Assembly (NCBI GenBank): GCA_030374735.1
Contig: JASCIV010000075.1
Span: forward strand, 1-53,390
Source of the DNA: Gracilaria caudata
Taxonomy: Eukaryota; Rhodophyta; Florideophyceae; Gracilariales; Gracilariaceae
Direction of reading: 5' to 3'
Length of the DNA: 53,390 nt
The position numbers and the translations under genes are program-made. Positions 47,482-53,390 of this stretch are shown in pieces (position 1 is the first letter of the stretch; every line of letters begins with the position of its first letter). The notes beneath the pieces are model-generated. The model made no database searches and was not told the origin of the DNA. It worked only from the letters and a program-made list of their open reading frames with translations.

Positions 47482-49098
47482 ATGTTTTCAGAACGTCGCG
47501 TGTCGTCGCTCGCGTCGCTCAAGCCGGACGACACGGCGGTACAACCCGGCGTCACTCTTCTGCGTCGTCTCCCCGACACTCTCTCCGGCCCGGTGCGTCT
47601 TCGTCGTCGCCGACGAATTCTCCGTGACTGGACGCCGGCCACAGCCAGTTTGCGAGGCACCGCGCTCATAATTCTCGCCGAGGGTTCGCAGCGCGTCATC
47701 AGTGCCGTCGACGTGCATCACGTCTCGCATTCTGTGTCCTCCTCCAACGTCGCGTCTGTCACCGTGCGCTCTTGCACGGGCACTGTGCTGCATCTCAAGT
47801 TCGAGCAAAAAGTTTCGCAATGGCTTGAGGCACTTTATTCCATTGTGAATGCGCCGTCTCCATCGCTGTCACAGTTTCGAATCCTATCGCCGATTGGAAA
47901 GGGCGGTGGCGGTGAGGTGTATTTGGTCAAGGAGCGCGACGGAATTGACGGCATTGCGCCCAATCGACCGTTGGCGTTGAAGGTTGTTCAGAAGCATGAT
48001 GCATTCCATTCCGATGGCTCGCTCAGACATGTGTTGGATGAGAGACTAGTCATGGAATTGGTGCGAGGGTTTCCGTTCGTCGTCAATCTCACCCACGCGT
48101 TCCAGACCGAGAAGGCGTTGTACATGGTTTCAGATTTCTGCCAGGGCGGAAATCTGAAAACGGTGTTGAAACGCGCGCGGCGAGGTCGCTTGTCGGAAGA
48201 TGTTGCGCGTCGATATATGGCACAAATTGTGCTTGCCATCGAACATATTCATTCTCTCAACGTGATTTATCGTGACATAAAGCCGGAGAACATCTTGTTC
48301 GACGCGAATGGAAACGTTCGATTGTGCGATTTTGGTTTGAGTAAGATGCTGAGCACCGGGCGATTTGGACGGACCAAGAGTTTTTGTGGTAGCACTTCTT
48401 ACATGTCTCCGCAAATTGTGACTGGGAAGTGGTACGGAATTGGCACAGACTTGTGGTCACTCGGCGCCATGTTTTATCGTATGCTTGTTGGACATGCTCC
48501 ATTTGATGAGCACAGTCGGTATCGCGGGCGGAATGACGCAGCGGATATTGAGAAGCGAATTCAACTGGACGATGTTGTTTTTCCAACTTTCCTTTCTGAA
48601 GCGGCTGTTGAAATGCTTGACGGCCTGCTGAGGAAGAACGAAGAGGAGCGCATGAATTTGCAGGATCTTAAGGAAGCTTTGTTTTTTGAGGGCGTGGATT
48701 GGGATAAGATGGTGGAAGAGGGCTATCAAAGTGCGGCCGCGTTACAGAGACAGGCTACCGAACAGAGCTATGATCTCAAAAATTTTGACACCAATCGGTT
48801 GGAGTCGCACGGAATCCGGCTGGAGGATGATGAATTACATCAACGGAAGGAAAAGAGGGGCGGTGGTGAAGGCGCATTTGGCACTGGCTTCGCAAGTAGA
48901 AAGACCTCGAGACTTGGGCTACGCCTCCGACAACGAAGCGAGATGCATAAGGGACAGAATGCTACGGCGATTGTCGGATTTGGCTATTCTTACGCTTCTG
49001 CTTCGGATCTAAGCACGATTCGATCCGATACTAGTGGCAGCAGATCGAGTGGCAGCCGAAGTAGCGATACGCGCGTCGGAGCGAATGGCGCTGCCTGA
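47482..49098 (+). CDS. AGC-like Ser/Thr protein kinase with N-terminal PH-like domain
   Basis: 538 aa from MFSERRVSSLASLKPDD; the frame is open far upstream but that part is GC-biased leader with tandem repeats. Residues 20-125 look like a PH domain (VRLRRRRRILRDWTPATASL ... TVRSCTGTVLHLKFEQK ... VSQWLEALYSIV, the usual final helix). The kinase domain covers about 132-405: G-loop IGKGGGGEVYLV, Lys in LALKVVQK, Glu in LDERLVMEL, catalytic VIYRDIKPENILF (YRD, an AGC trait), DFGLSK. The activation segment ends in FCGSTSYMSPQIV, where the usual A-P-E is S-P-Q. The C-tail is acidic and then Ser-rich (TSGSRSSGSRSSDTR) without a clear hydrophobic motif. The layout recalls AKT or other PH-AGC kinases. 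Single exon. Confidence 0.88.
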   Translation: MFSERRVSSLASLKPDDTAVQPGVTLLRRLPDTLSGPVRLRRRRRILRDWTPATASLRGTALIILAEGSQRVISAVDVHHVSHSVSSSNVASVTVRSCTGTVLHLKFEQKVSQWLEALYSIVNAPSPSLSQFRILSPIGKGGGGEVYLVKERDGIDGIAPNRPLALKVVQKHDAFHSDGSLRHVLDERLVMELVRGFPFVVNLTHAFQTEKALYMVSDFCQGGNLKTVLKRARRGRLSEDVARRYMAQIVLAIEHIHSLNVIYRDIKPENILFDANGNVRLCDFGLSKMLSTGRFGRTKSFCGSTSYMSPQIVTGKWYGIGTDLWSLGAMFYRMLVGHAPFDEHSRYRGRNDAADIEKRIQLDDVVFPTFLSEAAVEMLDGLLRKNEEERMNLQDLKEALFFEGVDWDKMVEEGYQSAAALQRQATEQSYDLKNFDTNRLESHGIRLEDDELHQRKEKRGGGEGAFGTGFASRKTSRLGLRLRQRSEMHKGQNATAIVGFGYSYASASDLSTIRSDTSGSRSSGSRSSDTRVGANGAA

Positions 49099-50258
49099 CG
49101 GGTGAGCCAGTGCCAGTGCGTGTGTGTGTTATTGGTTTGCATGATGTTGCAAGTGTGGTAGAAATTTTGTTGTACGTTTGTATGATAATGATAAGCCATA
49201 GTGTTGATTCGTAGAAGAAATTGTACCGTAGTATGTTCAGAGTTGGAAGCTTTAAACAGCTAACCCTTAACTGTCAAACAGTCGCATCTGTGTGTGGTGG
49301 ACAACTCGTTAGTTTGGTTCGCGCGGTATCGAGGACGGAACGCGCAACCCTCTTCACATCCGATACGTGTTGGCCGAGTCAGCAGCAGCGCAACGCGTGT
49401 TCAGAGCACAGACACATGGTCGATGTGAGCGCCGAGTGGGTGGTGAGCTGCGCAGCTGCGCAGCTGCCGACGGCAGGTGCGCAGCTCCACCGACGGTTGA
49501 CGCCGTTTGAGGCGCGAGTCAAAAGCTTTGAGCATCGTTGTAACTCCATCGGCCGATTCGCATCGGCAAGTTGGCTGCAGCGGCTGCAAATTTTGCAGCG
49601 CGCTCAGCGCGTGGCTACTCGCTTTTACGCATCTTTTATTGGCGCGCGTCTGAATTGTGGCGCTCGATGAAAAGCACGCGCGTATGTACGATATCACGGA
49701 GCGGGAGCAACTTCGACACGGCTGGTGGCGAAGGGAGCATTGTAGCGGCGCGTCGATGGTTGCGAGTGCGCCGCCGTGTCCCACAATCCGCTTCTGGCGT
49801 GCACTTCGCAGACGACAGACACATCAGCGCGAGCAAGTGGCGTCGAGTCGATGCGACATGCGTCGACGACCAGCGCACATGACAATTCGCACGCCGCGCG
49901 CAACGGTGGGCTGCATCGCCATGATGGCGCGCGTGACGGCGGTAAGTCCGGGATTACGAGCGTCTCGAGGTTTGTACGCTGATGCGATGCTGTACGTGGT
50001 GTGCTGTGGCGGCACTTGCGCGCAAATCGTGCGGTCGACGTGCTGCGATTGTCAGCAAGAGTGCGGAGGGAGCGCGTGCACGTATCTACGAAACGGGGCG
50101 CGTTTGAGAGCTGTTGTATGTACCTTCGTATGTCGACGAGATACGTTCCACAGGGACGCGGCTTGACAGCAGCCGCCCGCCAACGGTGTGCGCACGTGTG
50201 CAAGAGGGGGGGCGAGGCGATCAGGATTTTCTCTTTTTTCGTAGTGACTTTACATACG
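49099..50258. other. 1.16-kb intergenic region
   Basis: 3' flanks of the convergent kinase and GRAM genes. Open frames are long because of GC bias. One at 49221-49670 has a BRCT-like phrase (DVSAEWVVSC) but nothing else of the domain. No gene called. Confidence 0.4.
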
Positions 50259-51233
50259 TCAAGTAGTTGTGGCAGCCGAATCAGCAGAAGGGTCAGAGGG
50301 GGCAGTAGTTTGTGCGGACGGTTCGAGTTGGTCGTGAGGCAGCGTCGGGGGCGCGGCGGCCATGTGCTCCAGCAGCGATATGGCGCCGTTGAAATGAGTT
50401 TCCGAATCAAATTGGGCAAAGATGTAGCTAGCGTTGTCCACCGTGAGCAGTCTCAACATGGATTTGGCTCCCTTTTGAATCTTGGCCACGTCGGTGAACG
50501 GCACGGTGATGCCGAACGGCTTGGACGAGAAGATGGCGTGCTCGTCCAGCACGTACATGGCGATGTTGGTGGTGGTCACATACAACGTGCCGCGAAGCGG
50601 AAACACCTTTTCCGGCGTGGCATTGTTCAGATGACAGCGATACTTCTGGATGAGCGCGCATTGGAAATGATCCACCACCTGATCGTGCGCGTCCAGCTGC
50701 GGGAAGTACGTGTGAAACATGTCCAGATCCCGCTTCGCATCGCGTTCGTTGCGCGCGCGCGACGCGCCGTTAGTGCCAGTCGGCGCCAGCATGTCATCCA
50801 GAAAGCTGTTGAGCGTGCCCCAGCCCTTCTCCAGCTCCTGCGCCGCCTTTCCGAACGTGTGCTGCGCCGCCTCGGACGCGTGCTGCAGCTCGGCGGACGC
50901 CGCGTGCGCCAGGTTAGCGGCGGTGGCCTTGAGATCGGGCGTGCGCACGGGCGGCGGCTGCGAGCGGTCAGCGGGCTGCGGCGAAGTGGGCTCCACGGCG
51001 TCCGGCGCGGCGAACAGCGAGCCCAGGTGAAGGCGATCGAGCCCCCAGCCGCCGAACGGCGACGTGGGCTGCTCGGACGCAGGCGCACCGGCGGCGGCGG
51101 GCTGCGGATGCGGCTGAGGCTGCGGCTGAGGCTGCGGCGGATTCGGCGTTTGCGGCTGGTCGGCGGCGGGCGGCACCTGTGGCGCCGGCGCGGGCGGCGC
51201 CGCAGGCGCGTCGGCGGCTGGCGGTTCGCTCAT
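50259..51233 (-). CDS. GRAM-domain protein
   Basis: 324 aa from MSEPPAADAPAAPPAP. The open frame upstream is Ala/Arg-rich and comes from a GGC repeat, so it is excluded. Residues 1-100 are Pro/Ala-rich and include a (PQ)n run encoded by a GGCTGC repeat near 51110-51140. A predicted amphipathic or coiled helix lies at about 100-150 (ANLAHAASAELQHASEAAQH). The GRAM domain spans about 165-290: FPQLDAHDQVVDHFQCALIQ, LRGTLYVTTTNIAMYVLD, KPFGITVPFTDVAKIQKGAK and YIFAQFDSETHFNGAISLLE. GRAM domains bind lipids or proteins at membranes, often at contact sites. No second domain such as a START-like module is present, so its role is open. Confidence 0.88.
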   Translation of the reverse strand: MSEPPAADAPAAPPAPAPQVPPAADQPQTPNPPQPQPQPQPHPQPAAAGAPASEQPTSPFGGWGLDRLHLGSLFAAPDAVEPTSPQPADRSQPPPVRTPDLKATAANLAHAASAELQHASEAAQHTFGKAAQELEKGWGTLNSFLDDMLAPTGTNGASRARNERDAKRDLDMFHTYFPQLDAHDQVVDHFQCALIQKYRCHLNNATPEKVFPLRGTLYVTTTNIAMYVLDEHAIFSSKPFGITVPFTDVAKIQKGAKSMLRLLTVDNASYIFAQFDSETHFNGAISLLEHMAAAPPTLPHDQLEPSAQTTAPSDPSADSAATTT

Positions 51234-52018
51234 GTCGCGGCGGGGGACTACGGCGGCAGCGGCGGCAGCGGCGGCAGCAGCAGTAGCGACAACGTCAACT
51301 TGGCGTCTGCCCGACGGCAGCGCCCAGCGCGCAGCAGGCGTGGGCGTGAAGCGCAAGCTGCAAGCAAGCCAAGCGCAACCGCCGCGCGCACCGCCACACC
51401 AGATCGCGAGGCGCAAAAACATAAAAAAAAACTCAAAAATCGAAGCGAAAAAAAAGGGAACGCCAAAATCGGCCAAGCGCCTGCGCACACGCGCGCGCGC
51501 GCGTGCGCACGCAACGCGCGCGCCCCCGCTGCGCCAGTGCAAGGAGCGCGTGAGCGGCGCGCGCGCGCAAACGACATGTCTAAACCTCTACATACCAGCG
51601 TCGTCCGCTCCGTGTCCGTCTTCCGCATGCCCGCTGCGTCGCCGACTCCCACCACCACGCCCCCCAACCCTGGCTCCGCCCAGCCAGCGCCGTCCCGCTT
51701 CCTCTCCTTCCCGTCCTGCTTTCCCCACACCTCCATTCCAATCCATTCTCGTCCCCTATCCCCCCCCCAAACCAAACCCAGCTGCTCGCGCCCCGCCCAC
51801 CCCAACCAAACCTCATCCCATCTCCGTCCCAATTCTCAACTCCCCACCTCCCACCTCCTTCCGTCCATAGTTGTGTAGTCATAGTCTTGCAGCGCCTTCT
51901 AGCGTCGCGCAGTTGTTGTCAAGTATGTGTTTTTGTTGCGTGTTGTTGTTGGTTTCGTAGTGGTAGTAAAAGTAGTCATCAAACAGTTATGTCATCCAAA
52001 TGCCCACCCGTGCACACC
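51234..52018. other. Intergenic region: microsatellites, A-rich patch and long pyrimidine tract
   Basis: Contains a (GGCGGCAGC)n run near 51250-51282, an A-rich patch near 51417-51460, alternating GCGCGC near 51490-51570 and a strand-asymmetric C/T-rich tract at about 51610-51865 with very few G. It is the promoter side of the GRAM gene and the 3' side of the hydrolase gene. No gene seen. Confidence 0.5.
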
Positions 52019-53390
52019 TCATCCCGTGCCGCCAGAAACAATGCTCTGCAAAAACGCCGCCACCGTGTTATTGAAGCGCAGCGACTCCTCAATATACAGC
52101 AAGTGACTGGCCTCTTCGAACGGGATCAGTCGCGCGTGCGGCATTGAGTCCGACACCACCACCATGCCGTCCCAATCACTGATCTTGCTCTTCTTGCCCG
52201 CAATCACCAGCGCCGGGCACGACACCGCTGCCAGCACCGCGCGCCAGTCCGAGAACGTCACGTTGCACATCAGCTTGCTCACAAACCACCGGTCGCACTT
52301 CAAGCTCTCGTCCACACACATGTTGAGCGCCATCTGCGACGGCTCGCGCGTGAAGCCCAGCCGCACGCACTCCTCGTGGAACGCGCGCGGGTTGCTCTTG
52401 AACTGGGCCAACCGGTACGCAAGTGACACCTCCGAGAACGCAAACTTGGAGCCGAAAAGCCATGTGCCGTCCGCGCTGTGCTGCGGGTACGGCGACTGAT
52501 CCACAAACATGGCCGCCGAGATCTGCGCCGGCCCGTACAGCTCCACAAACGCCCAGATCACGGCGCAGCCCAACGCACAGCCCAACAGCGCCACCTTTTC
52601 TAGGTGAAAATGCACCATCACGTCACGCAGGTCCGCCGCCAGCCGGTGCACATGGTAACCGCTACGGGGTTTGTCCGAGTCGCCGTGCCCACGGTGATCG
52701 TAGCGGATGACGCGGAAGCGCGAGCCCAGGTCGCGGAAGTTGGACTCAAAGTACTTGCACGACGCGGCGAGCGCGTGAAGCAGGATCAGAGGGTGCCCGC
52801 TGCCGCACTCCTCGTAGTACAGCCGCACGTTATCGTTGGTGCGGATGTGGCCGCTGCGCGTCACGTCGTGTCGCAGATCGTGCGTCATCATGGGCGGCGT
52901 GCCCATGGGGTCAAAGTAGCCTGAGGCGGCGGCGGCCGCCACCGCTTCCTGCGGGTGCGGCGGTGTGGCGGCGGCGGCGGCAGCCGCCGCGGCCACAATG
53001 GCGTCCTGCGACGCGGACGGCTGCATGGGCGCGTGCAGGGTGGGCGTGGAGCGATGGCGCTTTGTGATGCCCTCGGGGAAGGAGGCGGCGGCGGCGGCGA
53101 CGGCGGCGGCCGCTGCGCCGCGCGTCTTCTTGCCGATGGATAGGATGGAGCGGCGCATCTTGAGATCTTTGGAGATGGCGAGCGCCTCGGCGCGCGCGGC
53201 GGGCGGCGCCTCGGAGCAGTTGGCCAGGTGAGCGCTCATCATGCGACGCTCGCCACGGGTGTTGCTGTCGCGGCCGACCTTTCGACAGTACACGCAGTGC
53301 GCGAAGAACTTGTTGGTCTTCTGCATCTTGTCGCCCTTGATGAAGTGCTGCCACAGCTTTGAGGTGGAGGTGGAGGGGGGGGAGGAGGCG
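52019..53390 (-). CDS. BED-like zinc finger fused to an alpha/beta-hydrolase fold lacking the nucleophile (5' end outside window)
   Basis: 456 codons visible; the frame is still open at the right edge, so the N-terminus is missing. Near the visible start is a BED-type finger: LWQHFIKGDK, then CVYCRKV, and MMSAHLANC (C-x2-C ... H-x4-C). Two long poly-Ala tracts follow. The last ~280 residues are an alpha/beta-hydrolase fold (GHPLILLHALAASCKYF, VIRYDHRGHGDSDKP, LLGCALGCAVIWAF, SHLLYIEE). In the nucleophile elbow G-x-S-x-G the Ser is Ala (GCALG; codon 52574-52576), and the acid position after IAG reads KKS instead of x-x-D. The His remains. It is therefore probably non-catalytic and perhaps a ligand-binding or scaffold module joined to a DNA-binding finger. 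Confidence 0.82.
   Translation of the reverse strand, partial: ASSPPSTSTSKLWQHFIKGDKMQKTNKFFAHCVYCRKVGRDSNTRGERRMMSAHLANCSEAPPAARAEALAISKDLKMRRSILSIGKKTRGAAAAAVAAAAASFPEGITKRHRSTPTLHAPMQPSASQDAIVAAAAAAAAATPPHPQEAVAAAAASGYFDPMGTPPMMTHDLRHDVTRSGHIRTNDNVRLYYEECGSGHPLILLHALAASCKYFESNFRDLGSRFRVIRYDHRGHGDSDKPRSGYHVHRLAADLRDVMVHFHLEKVALLGCALGCAVIWAFVELYGPAQISAAMFVDQSPYPQHSADGTWLFGSKFAFSEVSLAYRLAQFKSNPRAFHEECVRLGFTREPSQMALNMCVDESLKCDRWFVSKLMCNVTFSDWRAVLAAVSCPALVIAGKKSKISDWDGMVVVSDSMPHARLIPFEEASHLLYIEESLRFNNTVAAFLQSIVSGGTG

Noticed and set aside
49221..49670. BRCT-like phrase in an open frame
   Set aside because: Only the final helix pattern is present; the rest of the domain is missing and the frame is GC-biased.
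50001..51878. 625-codon open frame on the plus strand opposite the GRAM gene
   Set aside because: Arg/Gly-rich composition is the reverse reading of a GC-biased gene; the minus strand has a clear GRAM domain.
1..53390. tRNA, rRNA, U6 or other structured RNA genes, and CRISPR arrays
   Set aside because: I looked for tRNA T-loop patterns such as GGTTCGA, for U6 core words and for regularly spaced repeats, and found none that fold or repeat correctly; a covariance-model scan would be decisive.

Overview
This window is nuclear DNA from a compact, intron-poor eukaryote. About 22 protein genes sit roughly every 2.4 kb on both strands, most of them uninterrupted. Eight have one or two short GT-AG introns (68-113 nt) with CTAAC/CTAAT/CTGAC-like branch sites, and two further small candidates may also be spliced. 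The proteins are eukaryotic or mitochondrial: LSM8, RAE1, eIF5B, VID27, OMA1, HSP10, an SLC25 carrier and an MTRFR-like rescue factor. There are no operons, CRISPR arrays or bacterial signals. The lineage cannot be fixed from the sequence alone. The gene compactness and a photolyase of the type I associate with cyanobacteria and algae would suit a red alga. The RIB7-type riboflavin reductase and VID27 also occur in fungi. I lean weakly to an alga or other protist.

Layout. 1-1460: degraded non-LTR retroelement tail (minus strand). 1558-3276: photolyase/cryptochrome (-). 3543-3889: possible small spliced gene (+). 4120-4806: low-complexity protein with a TATA box (-). 5491-7599: MFS transporter (-). 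9142-10440: two-TM coiled-coil protein (-). 10972-12417: oxysterol-binding protein (+). 12894-13984: mitochondrial carrier, 3 exons (+). 15202-15977: MTRFR-like GGQ factor, 2 exons (-). 16273-16712: LSM8, 2 exons (-). 17315-17701: HSP10, intron right after ATG (+). 17772-22097: giant coiled-coil protein with a PACT-like segment (-). 24056-26122: VID27 (+). 26337-30479: xanthine dehydrogenase (-). 31266-32045: RIB7 (+). 32150-33677: Spinster-type MFS, 2 exons (-). 33920-34256: possible small spliced gene (+). 34386-38007: eIF5B with a frameshift and an in-frame stop (+), followed by a decayed partial copy of its own 3' end. 38598-40252: unknown 2-exon gene (-). 41197-42282: RAE1 (-). 42811-43164: acyl-CoA-binding protein, 2 exons (+). 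45588-46661: OMA1-like protease (-). 47482-49098: AGC-like kinase (+). 50259-51233: GRAM-domain protein (-). 52019 to the right edge: BED-like zinc finger fused to an alpha/beta-hydrolase fold that lacks its nucleophile (-).

The genes do not form one pathway. They are housekeeping genes for RNA processing and export, translation, mitochondrial quality control, lipid and membrane contact, purine and flavin metabolism, and transport. Many are divergently paired over short shared promoter regions.

The most notable observations are the broken eIF5B and the decayed duplicate beside it, the zinc-finger/pseudo-hydrolase fusion, the PACT-like domain, several genes whose correct ends appear only after splicing, and intergenic stretches that seem to hold remnants of a retroelement and possibly of housekeeping genes.
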